Shown here piece by piece: positions 13,301 through 26,070 of a stretch of 64,000 nt of DNA. This stretch comes from Rhynchosporium graminicola (lineage: Eukaryota; Ascomycota; Leotiomycetes; Helotiales; Ploettnerulaceae): positions 62,001 to 126,000 of the forward strand of contig FJUW01000029.1 of assembly GCA_900074885.1 (NCBI GenBank), given 5' to 3'. A program made the translations under genes and the position numbers. A model generated the notes under the pieces. It was not told the DNA's origin. It did no database searches and saw only the letters and a program-made list of their open reading frames with translations. Within the stretch, counting starts at the first letter, position 1, and each line of letters begins with the position of its first letter.

Positions 13301-14816
13301 TCTCTTATTGTACATGATCTACCGTGTAACTCATCAATTTTTACATATCTTGAAAAAGAAGAATAATCAGAGACTCCAAGACTCTAATCTCAAAATTACC
13401 ATCACCAGTAAGATGCTCAACCTCCTCGCAAGCCCTCCCGCAGACAACCAGCAAGCCTTGCCGATACTATGAATGTCTTGGGATGTTATAAGTAAGGAAA
13501 TGAATCCGCAACGTCTCCAATATCTACCCCATTCTATGGTCAAAAGCCATTTCATCTATACCTGTACTCATTTTTCGCGTCACAAATTACCCAAACTGAA
13601 GAACCAGAGCGCAGACACTTCGAGAAGCCGAGCCATCAACAGCCAGCTCTGTTACACAGATGGAGAAACTCTCTTTGGTATTTCACATACGAAGCACGGA
13701 GTTGCGTTTCTATCTACAATAGCTAACAGCTGTGCTCACTGAACCACTAACAATACCCGATTCTTCTTTTCCTGCTTGATAATATCCTGCTTTGCTTACA
13801 TAGAAATCATTCTATACCCATCGTCCTTTTCGTTCCCCTGTTCAAGCAAGATGATGTATCTGCGTATAGCGAGGTGTCATATATACTTTCAGTCCATATA
13901 TTCAAGCCACGCATCACGAACTGTTCGCCAACACATACAAATACACGCGCTAGGTCTAGCCCGATTTGAAACTCCAGCCCAATCACTCGTTCATCACATC
14001 ATGATACCATCTATTCGTATCTCGCGATTGGTTGTCTCTTCTCTGCTATAATATACAAACAAGCCAAACGTCAAGCCAGAAACCCAAGCCACACCTAAGC
14101 CGCAGCCTCGAATAACGATAACTGAGCTCCGGCGTTTATTTGTCTGGTTTCCATTCAATCAATGTGATATAAATTATACGCACTATAAATAAGATTGATA
14201 TAATACAATGAGTCGCAGAGCAGGAAATGTATAGATGAATCACCACATAATACCACACCACTCTCACCAAGCAGAACCTCTAGTCCTCAACTCGGGCTTG
14301 CAAAGTCGAACTCTCAACGTCCCGTATTGCAGGCTCTAAAAACTCGAAACTAGTGTATCGAGATAGCTATTTACATCACCATCGTCCCCAACTCGGCAAA
14401 AAGAGGAACCTCAAACTCCTCCCTCTACCTTACATTAGTACCTCGCCATTAAAATTTCAATCCACCCAAAAACCAGCATAAACACCACTCGAACTTTGCC
14501 GCCTTCCTGATGAAAATCCCACGACGTGCCAGAGCTCGACTGACTGACTGTCAGAATGCACCATCGACCAACCACTTAACAGCACTCAGACCAAATACAG
14601 ACCCGAGAAGCGAGGTATTCCTTTACCATAACAAGCTACGTGATTTATAGAGAGTACCAAATCTCCGATGAGATGAGCATTTCGGGCAGCCAAATTGAAA
14701 AGAAATGAAACAAACACCTTCAAGACGCGCACCAAGCACCGTTCATACATGCACAGGACTATCTATCTGTTTTTCTACCATGGAATCTTCTTCCGCGCGA
14801 CAAAATTCGATGTGTG

Positions 14817-15050
14817 TCTCACCTCACCTCACCTCGTCTCATCTCATCTCATATCTCGTCCCTCTCATCTCCTCTCCTCTCCTCTCCTCTCACCCACTAA
14901 AATCCCAACCCATCACCCATCAAACCCATCACACATCACCCCTTACACCCTCTCCCCCTCTCCCTCCTCTCAAGCATCTCAGCACTCCCCTTTCCTCTAC
15001 CTTTTCATTTTCTTCTCATTTTCCTCACTCTTCTCTCCCTCGCAGAACTC
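14817..15050. repeat. Pyrimidine-rich microsatellite tract
   Basis: The plus strand has degenerate CTCAC/CTCAT/CTCCT repeats at 14817-14892, followed by about 150 bases of C+T-rich sequence almost free of G. The strand asymmetry is strong. Open frames crossing it encode only Ser/Pro/His-rich low complexity and are not believed. Confidence 0.75.
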
Positions 15051-15830
15051 AGACCCCGACTCAAACTCAGACTTGAGGATGTAAAGCGGAGGTCGTGTCC
15101 GAAGCCGACATCACATTTAACCGAGAGCTTGTTTTGACGCTTTCGTGCTTTCACGCCAACATGTTATCATCGGCCTATCCATCGAGCCGATAATATCGAG
15201 AGGACTGCAGCGCGATTACCACCAGTAGTAGCTATGATTGACATCCATGCAGCAAGTGCAAGACCTTCCTTCCTATAGGATACGCAGACATGCCAAGCTG
15301 CAGGAAGGGGAGACCTACGTTCAAGCAATATCACCTGTTGAATCCAACAGACCAAAGAAGCAGGTCCACGAGGAGAGAGAGGGCCTTTCTTCCCTCAGAG
15401 AAACATTCGCTGGACAGCTGTATTTCAGCTCCCTCACATTTTTCCTCCGAAAGAGTAATTCGAGTATGGAAACTGACTTTTTTTTCCCCTCAAAGGGGGG
15501 CGATCTGAATACCCAGCTCATTCATCCACGACGGGCCAGTTAAGAAGGAACGCTTCGCAAGCAAGATTACCTACCTAGACTACAAGTAAACAACTACTCC
15601 AATCGAAGCCACCCTGTCGGCCTAGGCCTGCCCGGTAGCTGTTGACCCCTAACGAAGTAGCGGCGTTCGCTGATTACCTTCGACGCGTACCATGTTGAAT
15701 GGATGGCTGGTTCCCAGTCAGCGCCTCGCCTCGCCTGGCACAGACTCGAGCATACGTCTTCGTTGGCCAGAGATAGATATAGTACTACCTTATTTATTTG
15801 TAAACGGAGGCACGGTTACGATCTAGGTCT

Positions 15831-15857
15831 TAGATAGATAGATAGATAGATAAATAG
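15831..15857. repeat. GATA tetranucleotide microsatellite
   Basis: About six copies of TAGA/GATA in tandem, ending in a TAAATAG variant. It is an ordinary microsatellite in non-coding DNA. Confidence 0.85.
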
Positions 15858-16593
15858 AGAACCATCCCAATCGGTCTTCCTTGAACATGCACAACGGATC
15901 ACCTCGCTTACGTTGGCGTTCCGCACGTACATCTAACTAAATCCAGATCGAACAACGGATCTTCCTATCCTTCCCTTCCCCCTTTCCTCCCAAGGCAGCT
16001 AAAGCAAAGCAAAGCAAAAGACCCATCCAAGAACATCAGCACATAAAAGATGAACAGACCGTGAACTCGGACGAGGTACGCCTATGTCAAATCAAAGTCA
16101 ATTTGATACATACCTAGATGTTCTCCTCACGAGTCCTTGATCGGATTTTAAATCCTTGTTGCTGCATTAGCAAGCATATGTATGTATTATTTATTTTCGT
16201 GTCACCTATCTTCATCTCCCGTACTCATCCCATTCAATCGCCTTGTGATGCCAAGTAGCGGAACGCCTGATATTTAGGTAGCTCCAGCTCTAAGCTGTGA
16301 CCAGACATAAACAAACGCCTTGAGATACCACTACCAACCACGAGACCGGTCTTGCGCCCCGAGAGAAGCCATAAGTCTCGATCGAAAATCCCGAGTTATG
16401 TTGTAAAGTCGAGGTAGATGGGTGAAGCATGAGAGAGCCCGACAGATGTAGCATCATCAATCCCGACACTCCTTTCATCAAATCGCTTCAATCCCATCCT
16501 AATACCAACGCTCTAGCAGATCCGACCTCCCAATGCCCATGCAGCCAGCCAGCCACAAGCATAAAAGCACCACGAAACTCCAAAACCTCATCA

Positions 16594-18206
16594 TCAAGCC
16601 CCCGGCCCAGCCTTCCCAATCCACCCACTCGCACTGAAGAACTCCCAGATCCTAGCCCCCTTACCAGCTTCCACTCTCGCTAATTCCCTCACCTGCCTCT
16701 TTCGCAATGTCCCATTCCCCCTCAAGGCCTCTTTCATCACACTCTCTTTAATGACCAAGTAAGGCTTCGGATGCAATCTCGTCTTCTCGCAGAGATCGAT
16801 TTCCTCCAACGTCAGTAAGTGTAAATCCGGGATATTTTCTTGCGAGAGAGAGAGCGGTTGAATGCCGGGGATGGGAGCGATTTGGAATTTTTGCTTTGGG
16901 AGGGTGAGGCCTGAGTAGGAGGTGTGCCCGTTACCGTTGGTGAGAATTTTGTTGGGGTTGGAGGAGGATGTTATGGATGATGTGATGGCTTTGGCGCGTG
17001 TTGGTAGATCTGGGGATACGAATGCCGCGGCTCCAGAAGGCGTTTCTATAACAGGGAGCGGTTTCGACCGCTGAGAACTTGCGAAGCGTTCTCGATCCAG
17101 CGAACCCATCGGCTGAGCTTTCTGTACCCTAAGTAGTTTGTCGGCTTCATACTTCTCTCCACCTTTCAAACCACCAATCTTCATTGCCCTCCACTCCTGC
17201 AACTGGGAAACAGCTTGCCGTAGATTATGCTCTTCGATCAAGCCGTTACAGAAATCTTGGAAATCATCGTGGTTCATCATGCGCGCGAAAGGTTTCGCCT
17301 TGTTAAGTAAATCTCGCTCTTCTTTCGTGCGTTTCTTGTCCAAAGCGGCGTTTTTGCGGTATTCGAGTAAATTATGCTCGAATATGACTTTCTTCCGCTC
17401 GGCTCGTTGTGTGAGTCGAGAGTTGTAAATATCCATAACTGTGATCTTGAGCTCCATTTCGGGCTCGATCTCGCCTGTACGAGGGTTGATTCCATCCCCT
17501 GGGTCGAATTGCATGTGCTGGACCGCTTCTTCCGCCTCATTCGCGAATTCTGTCTCAAACTCCAGACGCCCGGGCATGTAGCCTTGCACTTCGTGACAAG
17601 CCGGTACACTAGCCGTAGGTTTTTTCTTGGGCGTCGCAGGTGGTGCATTACTCTGTGCTTCTTTCCTACCCTCTATCCTCCGTTTCTTCCTGGCTTGGAA
17701 TTCTTCTCTAGGCATCTCATTTAGAAGTTGGGTATCTCTAGGATCTGCTCGCATCGGTAATGGGAAGTTCGAGCTCTTCAGATATATATTCTCGTAATGC
17801 AACCGGACTTCATTCTTGTCCCTGTACCCACCAATGTGATCTGCCACATCCGCCCATGATCCAAGACCGTAGATCTCGCATCCTTCTAACAGTAGAAGTT
17901 CTTCGTCTGCGCCCCAATTCTTGTCGTATATTGGGACGGAGTTCTGTTCGATTACTCGGAAAGGATGGGTTGCCGGTTGGTGGTTATGGCTTGATTCTCC
18001 TTGAGAGAAACATGGTACGCATAGGTCGTAGTCGTTGCAAATATTGTGGGCGCATCGTATTCGGACCTGAACATGTAAGTGGGTGTTTATGGGAGCGGGC
18101 CAGGTGGACTGACTGTGGATGTTATGTCCGCGCTACAAACATCACAGACATACTTCACTCCCCCCTCGCCTCCTCGAGCCGCGGTCTTCTTGCGGATGAC
18201 ACCCAT
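16594..18206 (-). CDS. ada2: Transcriptional adaptor ADA2 (SAGA complex)
   Basis: Adaptor that couples the GCN5 acetyltransferase to nucleosomal histone H3 in the nucleus. It has 521 residues in two exons, 18206-18114 and 18066-16594, with a 47-bp intron. Domains in order: a ZZ zinc finger (about residues 16-62, cysteines at 21, 24, 36, 41, 47 and 50 and the motif YDLCVPCF); a SANT domain (about 80-130, [13 protein letters not shown] through [13 protein letters not shown]); a central ADA2 region with long helices; and a C-terminal SWIRM domain (about 430-515, ending [17 protein letters not shown]). The start MGVIRKK matches the usual N-terminus of filamentous-fungal ADA2, and the length is normal for the family. 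It is divergently transcribed from the SCH9 kinase across a 1.57 kb region. Identification is firm. Confidence 0.95.
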
Positions 18207-19778
18207 TTGCGCCGGAAGCAGCAGTCGGAGATAGTCCGGGTCTTTCCAACTGTTACACGCAGCAATATGCAACCATTTGTCCCTTCTCCCCTTCAATTAT
18301 TCTGCCTCTTCCCTTCGAAAATGCTGGCGTTGGCTCTTTCGTTGGGGAGATCCGACGTCCCTGGGTCTCGATGTTCCGATAATAGGTTGACCGGGCTAGG
18401 CCGGAAAGGGGTTTGATCCGGGGTAGCTGACATAAGCATTTGATATTGTCGCGAGAATACATAGGTACCTACTACTGACGCTGACGACAACAAAGACTGT
18501 CGTTTAAGTGTCGCAGTAAGTTGGGAATGGGTTCGACGCCGTGAAGACAAGGAGCGATATCGAAACGAGTGATGAGGGCAAAGCCACAACTTCGTATATG
18601 ATTGAAAGATATTACTTGCCTGGACATAGGTTGTGATTTCCAAGGCCAGTCTATGAACATTTCACACTCACGACTCGATACATTGAGCGACCTGGCACCC
18701 AGACACTTACATGAAATACCTGTCGAAATTTGGAAATGTGCATATCCTATACAACCTAGTTTTTCATGCCACTGGCGCGGATGTAAGTATCAAATCTCGT
18801 GTGTATTGTGGCTGTGAACTCCAGATGTCAGCTTGAACCCAATCAATCGGATACAATGCGAGAAAGCTGATGTCCTCCGGAAAATTGGGTGTAGAAGGAG
18901 TAGAAAGAAGTCTTTGATAGCCGTGAAGACAAAGCTGGAGTCCATTCAAAACGAGCTCAACAATCTATTGAATATGTCAAAATGCGCTGAGATAGTGTTT
19001 GGAGATATTGTTGGATCGATTGGTAAGTACCATTCCAATTCACGTTCTAGCTGCGCTGCACTATGAATTCGCCTTGTCTAGAGCCTCCTGTTACAATCAG
19101 CACACGTTTCAACTATCGTTTCCAGTAGTTGTTCAATCTCAAGAACGATTCGATTCTTCTTTCCAGCACATTGCCTGCCTGCCTGCCCGCCTGCTTGCTT
19201 GCTTCACTTGCCGGCGCCTCGATCGTGTGTATTGTGTAGTCACGTGACTAAAATCTCCGAGGACCCCTTCTTGGCTGAGATCACCTCTTGGCGCAAGTCG
19301 CTGAGCCACCGCAGCACGCACGACCTCAAACCTCTGACATGGGATATAAGTACACCCACCTTACTTGCCTCATCTCGTAATTCCCTTCTTCCCCTTTATT
19401 TCCAAGCACACAATATTATACTTATACAAGCGAACAAGGACTCGAACTTCGTATTGCTGCAGAACCCTTGCCCATTGCTTCACGACACATATCATCGTCG
19501 ACCTCCAATCCACCCTTGCCAGCCCGTGAGCACCTACGGTACCTCCAAGGGCGCACTACCTCTTCTCTCTATCTACCCTAGTGTGGTCGATTGCGGGTAC
19601 AGTAAACAGAGCGATCGCATGCTTTGGCGGGGCTCTACCTGACTTGACTTGACTTGACTTCACGATTGACAGGAAACCTGATCAACCTCGCAACTGCCCT
19701 CCTCCTTTCCATCTTCTACACCGGATCGCAGTATCATCTCCAATCCTCGACCGTATCACATTCCACCACATCTTCAAT
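18207..19778. promoter_or_regulatory. Divergent promoter region between ADA2 and SCH9
   Basis: About 1.57 kb separates the two start codons. It holds a palindromic E-box at 19237-19250, a CCTG/CTTG tract at 19173-19204 and a GACTT tandem at 19639-19661. No coding gene could be supported inside it. The two genes may share control elements, but the distance also allows separate promoters. Confidence 0.55.
19237..19250. promoter_or_regulatory. 14-bp palindrome around a CACGTG E-box
   Basis: TAGTCACGTGACTA is a perfect 14-bp palindrome containing TCACGTGA, the binding core of bHLH factors of the Cbf1/USF type. It lies about 0.53 kb upstream of the SCH9 start and about 1.0 kb upstream of the ADA2 start. 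Function is inferred from the motif only. Confidence 0.5.
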
Positions 19779-22017
19779 ATGTCGTGGAAACTCACCAAGA
19801 GTAAGTACGATCCCGCGCCAGCTCCAATGCAAGACAAGTGTTTCCCCGCCAGTTTGACGCGGGGTGAACCAATTCCCCATTTCCGCTTCAATTCTACCAA
19901 TACTGACGCGACAATTCAGAGCTCAAGGAGACGCATCTCGGTCCTCTCGCCAATACCTTCTCTCGCTCTACATCTTCATCGACAATCACAGGAGATACTG
20001 CCAAAGAGGAGAAGGCCAGTATAGGCGGCGGCTCAACTCTGAATGATAATGGCATAGGTATGTGGAAACAACTCTTGGAGGGACTCGAGATTGACTCTGC
20101 CAGCTGCTTCTGAGGCCATTGCTACTCAACCAGCCGCTCAACCTCGACCTGGTATCTTGATCGTTACTCTGCACGAAGGAACGAGCTTCTCCCTCCCCGA
20201 ACAATACAAGTCCATCTTCAACACACATACCTCCAATTCTCTATCACAAGGAAATGGTTTCGGGGTTGCAGGATCAGTTCGACCAGGCTCATCGCAACAA
20301 GTAGGCAGTGTCGCTGGATCGTACGCAAACAACGCCAGACCACAAACATCGGGAGGTGGATTCAGCAACGTTCCCACGAACCACGGCCGAATTTCTTCCA
20401 AATATCTGCCTTACGCGCTCCTCGATTTTGATAAGCTGCAAGTCTTTGTCAACGCCGTCTCAGGAACGCCCGAGAACCCCCTATGGGCTGGAGACAACAC
20501 TCAATACAAGTTCGATGTCTCGAGAGCGACAGAATTGGCTGTCCACCTTTATCTTCGAAATCCGAATGCTCCTCAAGGCGGTGGACGAACTACAGATATA
20601 TTTCTTGGTGTGGCACGAATCAACCCCCGATTTGAGGAGGGTCACAAGTACGTTGAGGATCCAAAGTTGGGCAAGAAAGATAAGGAGAAGGCAGCTGCAG
20701 ATTGGGCATCGAAAGAAAAGGCGCTAGGACAATCCGGACCAGAGTGGTTGGATGTTCAGTATGGGACCGGAAGACTTCGCATTGGTGTGCAGTATATCGA
20801 GAACAGATCACGTTCGCTGAAGATTGAGGATTTCGACCTGTTGAAGGTAGTTGGGAAGGGCAGTTTTGGGAAAGTTATGCAAGTCAAGAAGAAGGATACC
20901 CAACGTATCTACGCCTTGAAGACAATCCGAAAAGCCCATATCATCTCCCGATCAGAAGTCGCACATACCCTGGCCGAGCGATCTGTGCTGGCTCAGATCA
21001 ACAACCCTTTTATTGTTCCCCTCAAATTTACCTTCCAATCGCCCGAGAAATTGTACTTCGTTTTGGCTTTTGTCAATGGTGGAGAGCTGTTTCACCACCT
21101 TCAAAAAGAGCAGAGATTCGATATCAACCGCTCGAGATTCTACACGGCCGAGCTTTTGTGTGCTTTGGAATGCCTACACGGATTCAACGTCATTTACCGC
21201 GACTTGAAGCCCGAAAACATTCTCTTGGATTACTCCGGCCACATTGCTCTCTGCGACTTTGGTCTCTGCAAGCTGGATATGAAGGACGAGGACCGAACCA
21301 ATACATTCTGCGGCACACCCGAATATCTCGCTCCCGAATTGCTCTTAGGTCAAGGCTACACCAAGACCGTAGATTGGTGGACTCTTGGTGTTCTTCTCTA
21401 CGAGATGTTGACAGGTCTACCACCATTCTACGACGAGAACACAAATGAGATGTACCGCAAGATCTTATCTGAACCACTTCACTTCCCTAGCGCAGAAGTA
21501 GTTCCACCTTCCGCCAAGGATCTTCTGACTAGACTTCTCAATCGTAAACCAGACCTACGACTAGGTGCTAATGGAGCTTCGGAGATTAAAGCACATCCAT
21601 TCTTTCATAGCATCGATTGGCGAAAGCTTCTACAGAGGAAATATGAGCCTACTTTCAAGCCCAATGTGGTAAGTTTTGATCGTCAAAATCATGATGGGTG
21701 TACATGGACTGGTGGTGAACGTAAGCTAATCTATTTACGCAGACTGATGCCCTCGATACCAAGAATTTCGATACTGAGTTCACGCAAGAAATTGCTCAGG
21801 ATTCCTATGTTGATGGACCGGTTCTGTCAGATGACGCCCAGAGAGATTTTGTCGGCTTTAGTTACAACAGGTGAGCACTCACATTTGGATTCCGCGATGC
21901 AGATTTGTATTTCATTAAGGGGCCACTACTGACCCGTGTAGACCCGTAGCAGGCCTTGGTGACGGAGGTGGCAGTCTCCGGGATCCCTCATTCGCAGGAA
22001 GTGTGACGGACAGGTAG
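19779..22017 (+). CDS. sch9: AGC-family protein kinase SCH9/SckA
   Basis: Serine/threonine kinase of the TORC1 and nutrient-signalling pathway. It has 642 residues in five exons: 19779-19800, 19920-20057, 20104-21668, 21743-21870 and 21942-22017. The first coding exon is only 22 nt, and the start MSWKLTKK fits fungal SCH9. A C2-type region (about residues 70-285) precedes the kinase domain: glycine loop GKGSFGKV from residue 304, ATP-binding Lys326, catalytic YRDLKPEN with Asp420, DFG at 438-440, and activation-loop Thr454 in TNTFCGTPEY. The AGC tail ends in the hydrophobic motif FVGFSYNRP, with Ser615 as the expected TORC1-type site. Skipping the last two introns would lose this motif, so those exons matter. 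The next gene downstream, glucose-6-phosphate isomerase, is in the same direction. Confidence 0.95.
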
Positions 22018-23372
22018 CGGATTCGGACCGCTGTCTCCCGTCTTTTCCATGATTTCGACGGTTCTACGGGGAGAATGAAACGAATAAAAACGAGAGCAAC
22101 GAAATGTGTTCAGCGACCGCAGTCTCCTATTTCGCAATTTTGCTCGCGTGGTGGGCGTTAAGGGTTTGTCATTATTGCCTGCATGACTTTCGCGAGGGCC
22201 TACATTGCTTGATGGCAGGCTAGCTTTGATTTGACTTGGATTTCATCTGATGGCCTCGACCTCTTCAACCGTGACCGGTGGCTTCGGTGGATAAGCGATA
22301 CATGCGGGGGATGGAGGTGAGCAAAACGGTGGATGTTGCTTATAGGTCCGCTTTTGCAAAAGCCATACACTGAACGCAGCCGCGGAAATTCAATCTACAA
22401 TTTCAAGCCGTCTCCCACAGTCTACCTATAACTGCCTATGTGCATTAATCGTGTTTCCTGCATAGCACATATGCCACTCGGGTCCTTCCACTCGAATGCT
22501 TTTTCATATCCGTTATTCGTGAGCAAATGTTTTCTGATACCTAGCACTGTAGAATGAAATAATCTACCAACACCATACTTATTATGTCCAAGGAAGGACG
22601 GATCTCATACCGGGTTCCCATACTCTTTACGGCATTGGCTAAACCAATCTCCGTTCTAGAGGAATACCTACCATTCAAGAGCCTCTTTGGAATCAATATG
22701 CGTCTTACATGTACAGATCTGAGTAATCCAAGCGGTCTCAACCAGTGGAGTCAACCGTAATATCGGAGAGCAGCATCATTGGCTCGAGTAAAAGAACGCT
22801 AAAAGAGGGGTTGACAGAACGTCATGGCTTAAGGTTCACCGAGCGGCCCTTCCCCATCTCCTCGGGAAAAATTGTTGAACTATCTCTCGCAACTCAAACC
22901 ATCAGACTATTTGAACCTTTTGTGAAGCTATTCGGAACTCCTCAATTGATAACAGGTATGTGATCCAACGCCTGATGAGGATGCTATGTACCTACCTACC
23001 TATCTATGTATGGCCTGTGGCTTGATGAGACGAGTGCGGCATGACGGCTGGCTGCTGGCTGCTGTTGATAGACCCCGCTCTGCTTTGCTTGATGCGCTGT
23101 GTTGGGACTCGACGGGCAGTGAGGGATATTACCACAGACACAGACATATAGGAGAGCAGGAGTTGAGACTGGGATGTTAAGTCGAGGAGCTGTAACCGTT
23201 AGCTAACAACTATTCGTCACAGAAACCTCACTTCCCCGAGAATCAATTCTTCGGAAAAACATTTCCCGAATTCCAACAGCAAAGCAGCTACATCGACACG
23301 CAACTCCGCTTCGAAGCACATACCCGAAACACCTTGTATTCCCAACTACAAAGACAGGAAACAACCGCAATC
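22018..23372. other. Intergenic region upstream of glucose-6-phosphate isomerase
   Basis: About 1.36 kb between the SCH9 stop and the isomerase start. It holds only short open frames and a run of CTAC repeats near 22989, and presumably contains the SCH9 3' end and the isomerase promoter and leader. No specific element can be named with support. Confidence 0.5.
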
Positions 23373-25138
<1,766 letters not shown>

Positions 25139-25530
25139 GCGGGGAATGACAGATGAGGAGGATATGAAATGGGCTGTGGAGGAGGAGGGATGGAGCAGGA
25201 ATTGAGTAGTTTGTAGAGTGATAATGAATATACGCACAAAAATAGAAAAACATGAATATGAAATATGAAAATGTCTTCAGACTCAACACGGCTCCTTATC
25301 TCCCTGTCATAGCTCTACGAACGTACACCAGCTTCTTGTACTAGATGAATAGGTCTACCTAAATCCTCATTCTCCTCGATCCCTCGTTATCTATCATGTA
25401 ATAGATAAGAAATTTGATTTCTTTCTTCTCACTAGCTTTCTCTTTCTTTTTTTGTAATAACTGCTCGTCTTTGTCTTTATTCATCCTTGTACTTAGTCTG
25501 GTGCGTTGCGTCCTCACTTTACTTCATAAA

Positions 25531-25648
25531 TCCATCCATCCATCCATCCAGCAGTCCAGAAATCCAGCAGTCCAGCAGTCCAGAAACCCACAAACCCATA
25601 ACCCCATAACCCCATAAACCCATAAACCCATAACCCCATAAACCCATC
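25531..25648. repeat. Compound minisatellite: CATC, CCAGCAGT and ACCCATA units
   Basis: Five tandem CATC units at 25531-25550 pass into imperfect CCAGCAGT/CCAGAAA units, and then into about eight to nine tandem units of 7-8 nt based on ACCCATAA at 25586-25648. The last array looks superficially telomere-like but differs from the CCCTAA repeat usual in filamentous fungi. Confidence 0.8.
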
Positions 25649-25756
25649 TCCATCTACGAACAACGCCGCCTATCTACCTCTAGAAACCTCATAGTGAAGC
25701 TATTCTTTATTACGCTCGGTAGAGGGATAGCTCATCTACATCTATATCTTTGCTTA

Positions 25757-25855
25757 GTTGGTTTTGGTTTGTTGGTTTGTTGGTTGGTTGGTTGGTTGGT
25801 GTAAGCACTAACCGACTAGATAGATAGATAGCTAGATAAATAGATAAATAGATCA
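25757..25855. repeat. GGTT and GATA microsatellites
   Basis: A GGTT tract at 25757-25800 is followed by imperfect TAGA/TAAA repeats at 25819-25855. Both are ordinary simple repeats. Confidence 0.8.
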
Positions 25856-26012
25856 CAAACTTTCTCCTTCTCCGAAGATTTTCAATTGAGTGGGTGGGTG
25901 GGTGAAGTGTTAAAATTGACAGGGTTCTTGGTTCTCACCGTTTTGTTTCTATTCACTTGTTTTGTTTTTGTGTCTAGAAGGGGCTGGGGGGATGCTCTAG
26001 CGTACGAGAATT

Positions 26013-26070
26013 TGGAAGGATAGGGGGGAAGGGGAAGGGGAAGGGAAGGGAGAGGAGAGGAGAGGATGAG
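26013..26070. repeat. Purine-only tract (GGGGAA / GAGAG)
   Basis: The plus strand is almost purely G and A, with repeated GGGGAA then GAGGA units. It may affect local DNA structure. No coding content. Confidence 0.7.

Larger units (their letters stand above)
10365..16593. other. 6.2 kb intergenic desert between convergent genes
   Basis: This lies between the 3' end of the Zn2Cys6 factor and the 3' end of ADA2. The longest open frame (minus strand, 12060-11596, 154 codons) crosses a (GAAA)n tract and has no recognisable domain, so it is not called. Simple repeats are frequent: a TTTC tract at 11996-12022, a long CT-rich tract at 14817-15050, GATA repeats at 15831-15857, and AAAGC repeats near 16003. 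No spliced gene could be assembled. Confidence 0.5.

Noticed and set aside
14695..15084. Two overlapping plus-strand frames of 123-129 codons
   Set aside because: They are produced by the CT-rich microsatellite tract and encode only Ser/Pro/His/Leu low complexity.
25531..25650. Short regular repeats as a CRISPR-like array
   Set aside because: The units are contiguous 4-8 nt tandems without unique spacers, in a eukaryotic genome. They are simple and minisatellite repeats.
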